31,072 nt of DNA, taken from positions 1 to 31,072 of the forward strand of contig CAWAPS010000012.1 of the NCBI GenBank assembly GCA_963783945.1, given 5' to 3'. Numbering within the stretch: the stretch's first letter is position 1; the number at the start of each line of letters is the position of its first letter. Both the position numbers and the translations under genes were made by a program. This DNA comes from CAWAPS01 sp963783945. Its GTDB lineage: Bacteria; Actinomycetota; Acidimicrobiia; Acidimicrobiales; Palsa-688. The notes under the pieces were generated by a model. That model had not been told where the DNA came from. It ran no database searches and was given only the letters and a program-made list of their open reading frames with translations. Shown in pieces: positions 1 through 8,179 of the stretch.

Positions 1-170
1 GGCATGGGCTCGCGTACCCTCCGCCGAGGTGCGGTACTGAAGGTAGGCGTTCTCGACGGCATGGAGGTGAGCGTCGAGGCCGTCCTCGGGCCGGGGGCGG
101 TCTGACCACTGGTGCGGCGGCGATCGGACTGTCAGCCGCTGCTGGTCCGGCCGCCCGCCGGCCGCGAACT

Positions 171-1502
171 TCAGCCGGCGGCCACCATCCTGCTTCGGCG
201 CCGGCGGCGGACAAAGAACGCCGCCCCGCCGACCAGAACCGCGCTCGCTGGCAGAGCGAGGGTCCAGCGCACTTCGGGCAGCACCGGCGGCGGCCCGCTG
301 AAGACTCCTCGTACCTGCTGATTGCGGAGATCGGCGAAGTAGACGGCATCGCTATCGATTGCGATGGTGCCGGTCGGATGATCGAGCTCGGCCTTGGTAG
401 CTGGGCCGCCGTTCCCGGAGAATCCAGCCCGGCCGGTTCCGGCGTACGTAGTAATGATGCCGTTGCCGTCGACTCTGCGAATGCGGCTGTTGAGGGTGTC
501 GGAGATAAATACGTCTCCGAGGGCGTCTACCCCCACGCCGGTGGGACCGTTGAGCTCGGCCTTGGTGGCCCTGCCACCGTCACCGGAGTAGCCGAAGACG
601 CCATTGCCGGCAAACGCCTTGATGACGCCCGACACGACCTCGCGCACGTTGGAGCCGATCACAATCAGCACCGGACGGTGATGGCGACCGTGGGGAAAGG
701 TCAGGAACTCGACGCCGGTATCGGCCATGAACACGTTCCCCGCCGCATTCACCGCCAGGCCTTCGGGTGCGGCAAGTTCTGCTCGAGTCGCCGTCCCTCC
801 GTTGCCGGTCGATCCCAGCACCCCGTCGCCTGCGAAATCGCTTATGACTCCCGAAGGGCTTACTATCCGCACCTCATGATGGCCGGTATCGGAGATGTAG
901 AGACCCGACTTTCCGACGGCCACCCCGGTAGGTGCGCAGAGCGATGCCTGGACGGCCGGAAGGCCGTTTCCTTCCGAGGGCACTCGGGTACAGCGTCCGT
1001 CCCCCGCCACCGTCTTGATGATGCCATCGGGGAGCACCTCCCGGACCCGGTTGTTGCCGCTGTCCGCGACGAAGACATCTCCCTTCGAGTCGACCGCTAC
1101 TCCTGTCGGGTCGTCCAGTCTGGCGTCCACGGCCGGATGTCCGTCGCCGGCGAAGCCTGCTCGGCCGCTACCGGCCACGACGGTGATCACGTCCTCGTTT
1201 ATCAGCGTCGGGTTTACAACCTGTCGCACCTGATTGTTGCCGCTATCGGCGATGTAGAGGGTGCCAACCAGGCTCTCGGCGACACCGCCCGGATTATCGA
1301 GACGCGCCTTAGCCGCTGGTCCGCCATCGCCTAACGACCCTCGGATGCCGTCGCCGGCAATGGCACCAATGGAGTTTGTCGCGCTGGCCGCTGGCGCAAC
1401 CGATTCGGCGAAGGCAGCCGACGCGCTTGGCGCCGGCATCAGGCCCAGAAGGCTCGCCACCACTGCCGCGGAGCCGATGGCGATCCGCGCCGATCTCGTC
1501 AT
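171..1502 (-). CDS. Secreted NHL-repeat protein with PEP-CTERM-like tail (NHL1)
   Basis: Protein of about 443 residues with an N-terminal signal peptide ending in an Ala/Ser-rich stretch. It has about six NHL-type repeats of the form GxVAVDxxGDVFVADSGNNRVREV, alternating with AGxGxxGFxGDGGPAxxAxL segments; such repeats build a beta-propeller. The C-terminus reads LPEVRW, then a hydrophobic helix, then five consecutive arginines, a tripartite membrane-anchor/sorting signal. I prefer the ATG at 1502, which has GGAAG about 8 bases upstream, over an in-frame TTG two codons earlier. NHL repeat proteins bind ligands or act as scaffolds; no enzymatic residues are evident, so the function is unknown. 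One repeat (residues about 264-283) is interrupted by about 20 residues that do not fit the repeat. It is a paralogue of the NHL protein at 3069-4340. The region 1503-1724 upstream holds no gene. Confidence 0.85.
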   Translation of the reverse strand: MTRSARIAIGSAAVVASLLGLMPAPSASAAFAESVAPAASATNSIGAIAGDGIRGSLGDGGPAAKARLDNPGGVAESLVGTLYIADSGNNQVRQVVNPTLINEDVITVVAGSGRAGFAGDGHPAVDARLDDPTGVAVDSKGDVFVADSGNNRVREVLPDGIIKTVAGDGRCTRVPSEGNGLPAVQASLCAPTGVAVGKSGLYISDTGHHEVRIVSPSGVISDFAGDGVLGSTGNGGTATRAELAAPEGLAVNAAGNVFMADTGVEFLTFPHGRHHRPVLIVIGSNVREVVSGVIKAFAGNGVFGYSGDGGRATKAELNGPTGVGVDALGDVFISDTLNSRIRRVDGNGIITTYAGTGRAGFSGNGGPATKAELDHPTGTIAIDSDAVYFADLRNQQVRGVFSGPPPVLPEVRWTLALPASAVLVGGAAFFVRRRRRSRMVAAG

Positions 1503-1724
1503 CCCCAAAGCTTCCGCCCTTCGTTATCGTTTAGGGCCAATGCTGATGGCCAATGCTGATCGAGACGGGCCAAAGTTGGGAGGGAGGCGAGCATTTCTTC
1601 GCTGCCAGTTAGCCGTTTGTACACCACCGCGTCAGCTCCCGGTCGACAGCAGCCGTGACCCTGTGAGACCGTGCTACATCCACGAACGACCGGGAGGATC
1701 GGCCTCCTAAGTGGTTTTTCCGCA

Positions 1725-3059
1725 TCAGGTGGGGGCAGCACTTCTCTGACGCGAGCGACGACGGCCAAGAGCTACGACCCCGCCGAACACCACGAGCGCA
1801 ACTCCACCAAGGGCGGCCGCCCACGGTGCCTCTGGTACGTCGGCCGGTGGGTTCGGGTAGGCCTGCAAGGCGCTTTGCAGCGTCTCCTCGGTTGGGTCCC
1901 CGTCGTCAATGGCGTACACGTCCATAGAGGTCGTGTAATACGGGGATTTGACCCAGATCACGTAGCCCGACAGTCCAGCGGAGTTGGCCGCTTGAATTTT
2001 TTGCTGAAAGAAGCCCGCTCGATACCCGAGGGTGTCGCTCGTTACGGGCACCGGGCTACACGAAGACCACGGCGAACAGTCGGTGTCGGGACTACCGCTC
2101 TGACTGACGTTGGCTGCGATACCCGCTTCACCGATATAGGTGGGCTTGTCCAGAACGTTGCAGTCCGAGACCACCGCCGAAAGACCCGCGGGCATGGGGG
2201 TGGCAGCGTCGCCGTAGTCGTGATACTCGCACAGGTTGACGGCGCCAGCATGCACGTAGCTGTAATCGGCGCTGGTCTGTAAGCCGCAGCCACCTATGCC
2301 TCCGGTCCCCAAGTCGACGAGGTGGTTCGGGTCAACCGATTTGATGGCGGCGGTCATGGTGTCGGCAAAAGATCTCAGTGCCTGACTGGCGACCGCGTCG
2401 TCGGGGCAGGTCAGGTTTCCATTGCTATCAGCGGTCGGAGCCTGGGCCTCGTTCACCAACTGCCAGAAGGCGACAGTCGGATTGTTGGCATAACGGGCGG
2501 CAACGTCTTCGGCGTACTGCTCGAAGGACAGCGAATAGCCACCCTCGGGAGACTGGTAGCCGCTCTGGTACCACGGCACGGTCTTGTACGTGGCGTTGGG
2601 CAGGTCAGGCTCGTCGCAGGTGCTCGTCTCGTTCGTCAGGGTGACGATGGCCCGCATGCCCTTGGCCTGAAGGTCCGAGATGACGTCGTCGAAGGCGGTC
2701 CAGTTGCCTGGGCCACCTTCACTCTGGAAGAACCAAACTCGCAGTACGTTCGCGTCCGAGTTCGTTTGGATGTCGGTGAGATAATAGGTCAGGTCGTCCG
2801 AACCGGGATTCGGGCTCGAAACGGGCACTCCTGTCAGGTCGACTGCATTGTCGCACGGCAAGTTGTAGCCGGCGAACTTCCATGGCTGACCGCCCAAGGT
2901 CAGTTCGGTGCCCTCGGTTGCGACGAAGTCGCCGGCCGTGGATGTTGCCGAAGGCGCTCGGCTCGTCTGGGTTGCTGCGGCGACCGGGAGCGCGCCGAGC
3001 GCTGAGCACAGCACTAAAGCTGTGCTCAGCGCCAAAGCTGCCCTGGTTGCAAGCCTCAC
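1725..3059 (-). CDS. Secreted GH5-type glycoside hydrolase with C-terminal anchor
   Basis: Signal peptide (residues 1-29) followed by a TIM-barrel glycosidase domain resembling GH5 endo-beta-mannanases and cellulases. Family landmarks are visible: NVLRVWFF near residue 104, the acid/base Glu in WQLVNEAQ (E204), the CEYHDYG strand (H280), and the nucleophile Glu in YIGEAG (E311). The C-terminus carries VPEAPW (residues 408-413), a hydrophobic helix and an Arg-rich end, matching the tails of the neighbouring NHL proteins, so it is probably held at the cell surface. It starts at a GTG only 9 bases after the stop of the upstream NHL gene, which suggests co-transcription and coupling. A likely role is cleaving or remodelling a beta-linked polysaccharide, perhaps the product of the glycosyltransferases upstream. 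The exact substrate cannot be read from sequence. Confidence 0.82.
   Translation of the reverse strand: MRLATRAALALSTALVLCSALGALPVAAATQTSRAPSATSTAGDFVATEGTELTLGGQPWKFAGYNLPCDNAVDLTGVPVSSPNPGSDDLTYYLTDIQTNSDANVLRVWFFQSEGGPGNWTAFDDVISDLQAKGMRAIVTLTNETSTCDEPDLPNATYKTVPWYQSGYQSPEGGYSLSFEQYAEDVAARYANNPTVAFWQLVNEAQAPTADSNGNLTCPDDAVASQALRSFADTMTAAIKSVDPNHLVDLGTGGIGGCGLQTSADYSYVHAGAVNLCEYHDYGDAATPMPAGLSAVVSDCNVLDKPTYIGEAGIAANVSQSGSPDTDCSPWSSCSPVPVTSDTLGYRAGFFQQKIQAANSAGLSGYVIWVKSPYYTTSMDVYAIDDGDPTEETLQSALQAYPNPPADVPEAPWAAALGGVALVVFGGVVALGRRRSRQRSAAPT
2999..3032. repeat. Perfect 14-bp inverted repeat in signal-peptide codons
   Basis: Arms 2999-3012 and 3019-3032 are perfectly complementary around a 6-base loop. 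The hairpin lies 27 nt downstream of the GTG of the GH5 gene, inside the codons for the hydrophobic core of its signal peptide. It is much stronger than expected by chance for coding DNA and has no T-tract, so it is not a typical terminator. Confidence 0.75.
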
Positions 3060-3068
3060 GGCTGGCCG

Positions 3069-4340
3069 TCAGACCGACATCGGCACGGTCACCTGACGCC
3101 GATTGCGCCGCCGCCACTGGACGATGATGAACGAGCCGCCGAACAGTCCGAGCGCCCCGAGGGGGAGGATAATGGCCCAGTCGATCTGCGCCAGCACGGG
3201 CGGAGGTCCGGTGAACAGGCCGCGTACCCGCTGGTTGCCCGTGTCGGAGAAGAACACGGTGGTGCCGTCGAAGGCCACAGCCCCGGTCGGGATGTTCAAC
3301 TCGGCGCTGGTGGCGTTGCCTCCGTCACCCGAGAAGCCCCTCGTGCCGTTGCCGGCGGCGGTGCTGATATGGCCATTGGTGACTTCACGGATGCGGCTGT
3401 TGGCTGTGTCCGAGATGAACACATCGCCCAACGAGTCGACACCAACACCGCTCGGTGCGTTGAGCTTGGCTGAGGTTGCCGCACCACCGTCTCCCGAGTA
3501 GCCGAACTTGAACGCCTGGCCGGCGAACGTCGAGATCTTGCCTGTCGACGCTGTCACCTCCCGCGCAACCGTGTCGAGGGTGTCGGCAATGTACAAGTTT
3601 CCGTTGGCATCTGCGGCCACGCCGGTCGGAACGCCCAGCTGCGCTTTCGTGGCGGCCGCCCCGTCGCCGGAGTAACCGATCGTCCCATTGCCGGCGTAAT
3701 CGTTGATTACGCCCGTACTGAGGTTGACAACGCGTACCTCGGCGTGACCGGAATCCGCGATATACAGGCTTCCGCTGTGATAGGCGACACCGGTCGGAGC
3801 CAGCAGCGAGGCGCTGGTCGCCTGACCGCCGTTGCCGAAACCACTGGAGGACTTGTCACCACCGGCGATGGTCTTGATGACACCGGTTGCTTTCACGACC
3901 TCGCGAACCCGGTTATTCCCGGTGTCGGCGATATATACGTTTCCGCTCGAGTCCACCGCCATACCCGTCGGGGCGCTGAGCTGGGCCGACGTGGCCGGCC
4001 CGTTATCTCCCGAGAACCCACCCTTACCCGTGCCGGCCAGGATGGAGATCGTATCGGTGTTGATGGTGAGCGGATTGACAACCTTGCGCACCTCGTTGTT
4101 GGCGCTGTCTGCGATGTAGAGCAGGTTGTTGCCGGTGTCGTAGGCCACGCCAGTGGGGACGTCGAGCTGGGCCTTGACGGCAGGTCCGCCGTTGCCCGCG
4201 GCTCCAGCCGAGCCACTCCCTGCGACGGTCGTTATGGTCAGTGTGTTAGCAGCAAAGGCGGGGGCAGCAAGGAACCCACTGCCGCCGACAACAAGCGACA
4301 GCAATAAGGCGTTTCGCTTGAACCGCCGGGAGAGTCTCAT
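3069..4340 (-). CDS. Secreted NHL-repeat protein with C-terminal anchor (NHL2)
   Basis: 423-residue protein with signal peptide (cleavage probably near residue 30, APAFA-A) and about six NHL repeats with the typical GVAVDSSGNVYIADTGNNRVREV pattern separated by AGxGxxGxSGDGGxATxAxL segments, predicted to form a beta-propeller outside the cell. The C-terminus is GPPPVLAQIDWAIILP, a hydrophobic helix, then WRRRNRR. It matches NHL1 at every position except that PE of the motif is replaced by AQ, a degenerate version of the same signal. The ATG at 4340 has GAGGAG upstream. It is a close relative of NHL1 and probably the first gene of a transcript that continues into the GH5 gene. The biochemical role is unknown; a structural or binding function in the envelope is most likely. 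Confidence 0.85.
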   Translation of the reverse strand: MRLSRRFKRNALLLSLVVGGSGFLAAPAFAANTLTITTVAGSGSAGAAGNGGPAVKAQLDVPTGVAYDTGNNLLYIADSANNEVRKVVNPLTINTDTISILAGTGKGGFSGDNGPATSAQLSAPTGMAVDSSGNVYIADTGNNRVREVVKATGVIKTIAGGDKSSSGFGNGGQATSASLLAPTGVAYHSGSLYIADSGHAEVRVVNLSTGVINDYAGNGTIGYSGDGAAATKAQLGVPTGVAADANGNLYIADTLDTVAREVTASTGKISTFAGQAFKFGYSGDGGAATSAKLNAPSGVGVDSLGDVFISDTANSRIREVTNGHISTAAGNGTRGFSGDGGNATSAELNIPTGAVAFDGTTVFFSDTGNQRVRGLFTGPPPVLAQIDWAIILPLGALGLFGGSFIIVQWRRRNRRQVTVPMSV

Positions 4341-4495
4341 GTGATTCAGGTCTCCTCGTGTTTGTAGTGCCGCCGCGAGGGGCGATGGTCGTATTTACAG
4401 CAGGTTTTTCCGTCTAACGGAACGGTCAGGACGGTTTCTTAGCCGTTGCTTCTCTTCTCGTACATGCAACTACCGGGATTCTGAACAAAACTGCT

Positions 4496-5533
4496 TTATA
4501 GAGACGCCGCCGGTTCGCCGAGGATGTTCTCGACCGTGGCGGGCGGAGTGATAACGGCACGTGGAATGGGCTGTAGGGGAAGGGCGACCCCGTGAAGTTG
4601 GCTGACGACATACAGCGGCCGTCCCAGGGACTCTTCGTACGTTCGTCCGATGTACTGTCCAAGCACGCCCATGAAGGCGAGCTGCAGGCCGCCGAGCAGA
4701 GTGACGGCGAAGAGTATGGATGTCCAGCCGGGGACGGTGTAGGCCCCCGAGAGCCTGGCTACCACCGCCGCTACGGCCCCCAGCACGGAAAGCAACGCGA
4801 AGAACGCCCCGAGCTTCAGGGCAATTTTCAGTGGCACATGGGAGAAGCCGACGACGGCATCTCCTGCGAGGCGAAGCATCTTCTTCAAGGGGTACTTCGT
4901 CTCGCCCGCAAAACGAGGTTCCCGTATGTAGGCAACGCCACACTGGCGGAAGCCAACCCACGAGTACATGCCGCGGACGAATCGGCTCCCCTCCCGCATC
5001 GCCCGGAACGCTTCGACGGCCCGCCGGTCCACCAGACGGAAGTCCCCCACGTCTCTCGGAATATCGACATCCGTGAGGCGCGAGAGGGTGCGGTAGAAAA
5101 GCGCCGCCGTCGTCCGCTTAAAGAAGGTGTCGGTGGTTCGGTCCTGCCGTACCCCGTACACGATCTCGTAGCCGGCTCGCCACCGCCCCGCCATCTCGAG
5201 GACGATCTCGGGCGGGTCCTGCAGGTCGGCGTCCATGACTATCACGGCGTCACCCTGGGCCAGATCCATGCCAGCCGTGATCGCTACTTGATGCCCGAAG
5301 TTCCTCGACAGCCGGATCGACTTGAAGCGAGGGTCTTCGTTACCGAGCGTGGTCATCATCATCCAGCTGGCGTCCGTGCTGCCATCGTCGACAAGCAGAA
5401 CTTCGGACAGGCCGTCAAGACGGGACATGACCAGATCGAGGCGGTTGTGCAGTTCAGCCAAGGTCTCTTGCTCGTTGTGAACCGGGATGACGAATGAGTA
5501 GGTGGGCCGAGTCTGGGGGGAGTTGGAACTCAC
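4496..5533 (-). CDS. GtrB/DPM1-like family 2 glycosyltransferase
   Basis: GT-A fold glycosyltransferase of the polyprenyl-phosphate sugar synthase type. The N-terminal catalytic domain begins YSFVIPVHNEQETL, followed by LLVDDGSTD and the metal-binding VMDADLQDPPE. It also has the RNFGHQVAITAGMD and DVGDFRLVDRRAV segments typical of the group. Two membrane helices follow (KLGAFFALLSVLGAVAAVVA and a second ending LGGLQLAFMGVLGQYIGR). The family transfers a sugar from a nucleotide donor to undecaprenyl or decaprenyl phosphate at the inner membrane face, supplying lipid-linked donors for glycosyltransferases such as the membrane protein at 8180-9890. The GTG at 5533 gives the usual short N-terminus; a TTG at 5578 would add 15 residues. 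Neither has a clear Shine-Dalgarno site. It lies in a minus-strand polysaccharide group with short intergenic gaps. Confidence 0.88.
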   Translation of the reverse strand: MSSNSPQTRPTYSFVIPVHNEQETLAELHNRLDLVMSRLDGLSEVLLVDDGSTDASWMMMTTLGNEDPRFKSIRLSRNFGHQVAITAGMDLAQGDAVIVMDADLQDPPEIVLEMAGRWRAGYEIVYGVRQDRTTDTFFKRTTAALFYRTLSRLTDVDIPRDVGDFRLVDRRAVEAFRAMREGSRFVRGMYSWVGFRQCGVAYIREPRFAGETKYPLKKMLRLAGDAVVGFSHVPLKIALKLGAFFALLSVLGAVAAVVARLSGAYTVPGWTSILFAVTLLGGLQLAFMGVLGQYIGRTYEESLGRPLYVVSQLHGVALPLQPIPRAVITPPATVENILGEPAASL

Positions 5534-5642
5534 GTGGCCAACAGTGTCCGAGGCCGACGCAGCACGCAATGAGATCAAGGAACTGTCGATCTGGAGTTCA
5601 CTAACGCGCCACTTATGGCTTACTGCCAGGTCGTCCTACGGC

Positions 5643-6335
5643 TCAGCGCTGGGCCCAGACAATGTGCTGGGCCCCTGCAGGCAGCCATCGTAGAACGCCC
5701 TCCGCCATGCGGGTCCGATCCCCGCCGAAGGGAGCGAACAGGATGTACCGGTGCCGAACCGAGCGGGCCCCCGCTCGCTGCAGCCCCCCAGCGAGTCGGC
5801 GGGGTCCGACCAGGACCGCGTCCTCATCGAACGGGCAGTGCTTGACGGACTTCCGCGTCATCGGATTGGCCGGGTTGTGCTCGATCACCACCGCCAGACC
5901 TCCGGCCCTCGTCACCCTCCACATCTCGGACAGGAAGGCATCCCAGGCAGCTGGGTCGACATGATGAATGACGCAGATGGCGAAGACAAGGTCGTACGAG
6001 GAGGTCGCGAACGGCAGGACGTCTCCGTCATAAACCTCGTACTGCGCCTCGGGATTCCGGGCCGCCGCCTCGTCCACCATCGCGGGCGACACGTCGACTC
6101 CCGTCAACTCGCCAACGAACGGCACAATCAGCTCGTCAGTCAGTCCACTGCCGCACCCGATATCGAGTACAGAACATCTGGCGAGCGGCCTCGGCAATGC
6201 TCGGGCAATACGCCGGAGGTGGTACACCTTCGCCCGAGTAAAGAACTCGAGGTCCCGGCGGCCGAACTCTATGGAGTCCTCCACCGTCTGCTGGTAACCG
6301 GACGCGTATTGATCGAACAGCTCAGGGTCCGGCAC
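5643..6335 (-). CDS. Class I SAM-dependent methyltransferase
   Basis: About 230 residues with a Rossmann methyltransferase fold. Motif I is VLDIGCGSGLTDELI, an acidic residue ends the second strand (TGVDVSPAMVDEA), and the post-motif segment DLVFAICVIHHV resembles the Methyltransf_11 family. The acceptor is not predictable. Given the two glycosyltransferases around it, methylation of a sugar, lipid-linked intermediate or polysaccharide terminus is plausible. The GTG at 6335 is preferred because a strong GAGGAGGAG lies about 8 bases upstream; an earlier in-frame start at 6416 would add 27 residues with no homology-like features. It lies between the CesA-like gene (108-base gap) and the GtrB-like gene (about 110-base gap), all on the minus strand. 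Confidence 0.85.
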   Translation of the reverse strand: MPDPELFDQYASGYQQTVEDSIEFGRRDLEFFTRAKVYHLRRIARALPRPLARCSVLDIGCGSGLTDELIVPFVGELTGVDVSPAMVDEAAARNPEAQYEVYDGDVLPFATSSYDLVFAICVIHHVDPAAWDAFLSEMWRVTRAGGLAVVIEHNPANPMTRKSVKHCPFDEDAVLVGPRRLAGGLQRAGARSVRHRYILFAPFGGDRTRMAEGVLRWLPAGAQHIVWAQR

Positions 6336-6442
6336 GGGCAGACTCCTCCTCAGGCGTAGCTTGCTACAGGCGTCACCGTGGTAAAGCTCCTTCCCCCGGT
6401 CAAGGCGCCTGAACAAGAATTCAGTGAAGGTTCTCTACTGCT

Positions 6443-7924
6443 TTACCCGCTCGTGTCCGCCGGAGCAGGGGTCGGGCCGGCATGGACCAGCTGGTCTAGT
6501 CCGTGCGTCGTCTTCTCCCAGAACGAGGGGTTGAACACCAGCTGCCATATCCCCTTCGCCGCCGCGATCGCCATCATGACCCAGTAGACCGGCACGAGCA
6601 GAGCGGCTGGAAGGAGCTCGACCCTCCCGATCAGCTTACAAGCCAACACGGTTAGATACGCGGCCAGGAAGTTCCCGAAGACCCAGCATGCCGTTGCAGG
6701 GTAGAAAAGGGGAGCGGGGAAGAGCTGTTGGATGACTCGTAGGTGGCCGCCGGCAAACCAGATCCCGGTCATCAGCCAGAACAACGGATTTAGGACCGCC
6801 AAGACCGGGGTCCCGCCGACGAAGAGAACGAAGCCCCAGAATCCGGTCCAGCCCAATTGCCTGTACAGTTGCAGGGGATGTCTCAAGTGGATTAGGGCCG
6901 TCTGAAGGTAGCCCTTGTACCATCGAGAGCGCTGCTTCACCCAGTTGACGAAGTCGCTATTGGCCTCCTCCAGGGTCACGGACTCGATAACCTCGCAACG
7001 ATAACCGGCACGGGCCAGTCGCACACCGAGATCTGCGTCCTCGGTAACGTTGTATGGGTCCCACGCCCCAAGCGACTCGAGGACATCGCGGCGGAAGTGA
7101 TTGGAGGTCCCGCCGAGCGGTATCGGAGCATTCGTCTCGACCAAGCCCGGGAGAAACAGCGAAAACCACATGTCGTACTCGATGGTGAACCACTTGGTGA
7201 TCATGTTCTGAGTGACGTTGGCAAACGACAGTTTCGCCTGGACGCACGCCACCCGGTGGCCGCCTCGAGCGAGGGCGATGGCCGCCCGCCTCAGCTGGAG
7301 AGGGTCGGGCTGGTCCTCGGCGTCGTAGATCGTGACGATCTCGCCTTTGGCGAGGGACAGGCCGAAGTTGAGCGCTTTGGGCTTGGTACGGGGACCGCCG
7401 GGCGGCACGATCACCGCTTGCATGTGCGGCCCGGTGGCCGCGCTGGCCACGGCCGAAATAGTCTCCTCGTCGTCCTCCTCTAACAAGAACTTCACATCTA
7501 GTCGATCGAGGGGGTACTCAAGACGAGATAGGTTGGCAATCAAGCGTCCGATAACGGCCGGCTCTCGATACGCCGGCACAAGGACGGTATACACTGGCAG
7601 CTCCTCGGCGGGTACCGCTCGAGCGTCCTCGTCGGAAATGCTCACTGTGTTCCCCGACCTCCGGGCCTTCACGAACAGCATGGCCCTATACATCACTACC
7701 GCGGCATAGGTCGCGGTGACGAGGGCGAGCAGCGCAGTCGCGGTGTCAACCGCGGACACGGCTAGACCGGCAAGCACCAGCACGCCGAATCCGATCAGGA
7801 AGGTTCGCTGCCGTGACGTAAGGAGAGGATCGGCGGCCAGTGTGGGATCGACCCGTCGAACAGACGTGATGCTTTCCTCAAGCCGTGTTTGCCGTTCAGC
7901 GGCAGGAAGTAAGACCACTCGCAC
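6443..7924 (-). CDS. CesA/NdvC-like processive membrane glycosyltransferase
   Basis: 493-residue GT2 enzyme with two N-terminal membrane helices (about 41-85), a cytoplasmic GT-A domain and three or four C-terminal helices (about 358-462). Catalytic motifs are intact: VLVPAYREP at the nucleotide site, the DxD-like YDAEDQPDP (residues 200-207), the acid/base TED (294-296) and the processivity motif QRSRW (331-335). This arrangement is typical of inner-membrane synthases that polymerise and extrude beta-linked polysaccharide such as cellulose-, mannan- or glucan-like chains. The start codon is a GTG with no obvious Shine-Dalgarno site, so the first residues are uncertain. It is probably the first gene of the minus-strand polysaccharide transcript and lies divergent from the membrane protein at 8180. 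The linked GH5 enzyme is the sort of hydrolase often paired with such synthases. Confidence 0.88.
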   Translation of the reverse strand: MRVVLLPAAERQTRLEESITSVRRVDPTLAADPLLTSRQRTFLIGFGVLVLAGLAVSAVDTATALLALVTATYAAVVMYRAMLFVKARRSGNTVSISDEDARAVPAEELPVYTVLVPAYREPAVIGRLIANLSRLEYPLDRLDVKFLLEEDDEETISAVASAATGPHMQAVIVPPGGPRTKPKALNFGLSLAKGEIVTIYDAEDQPDPLQLRRAAIALARGGHRVACVQAKLSFANVTQNMITKWFTIEYDMWFSLFLPGLVETNAPIPLGGTSNHFRRDVLESLGAWDPYNVTEDADLGVRLARAGYRCEVIESVTLEEANSDFVNWVKQRSRWYKGYLQTALIHLRHPLQLYRQLGWTGFWGFVLFVGGTPVLAVLNPLFWLMTGIWFAGGHLRVIQQLFPAPLFYPATACWVFGNFLAAYLTVLACKLIGRVELLPAALLVPVYWVMMAIAAAKGIWQLVFNPSFWEKTTHGLDQLVHAGPTPAPADTSG

Positions 7925-8179
7925 GAGGAGAAGCTAGCAACGAAGGACCTGACTTCGGCCATGGCACACCTCATCGCCCCGACAGTTCATTTGCTCTTCT
8001 GCGCTGGTTAACTTGTTGTTGGGCGAGACTCTCGGCCGGGCGGCTTTACTGGTGGAGATGCACGACCGCGAGCTTGGCGGCCCGCACTGACCGCGGCCGA
8101 AGTCGCCCCGGCACTGACCAGGCCAGCCTGGGGGGCGGGTGGACTGAGAGTTGGTAAGCGCATTCGCCTAGAGGGTGTC

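Noticed and set aside
1..110. Protein-like reading on both strands at the left edge, for example a plus-strand frame ending at TGA 103-105
   Set aside because: Too short and cut by the window edge; two competing frames look equally plausible, so neither can be supported.
378..1334. Long plus-strand open frame opposite NHL1
   Set aside because: It mirrors the repetitive GC-rich NHL gene, has no family features and its residue composition is typical of an antisense shadow.
1690..1712. Stem-loop GGAGG/CCTCC after the GH5 gene as a terminator
   Set aside because: The stem is only five or six pairs and no T-tract follows on the minus strand.
7925..8179. Possible small gene in the divergent region before the membrane transferase
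   Set aside because: The only open frame overlaps the start of the CesA-like gene and is Arg/Trp-rich without a ribosome-binding site.
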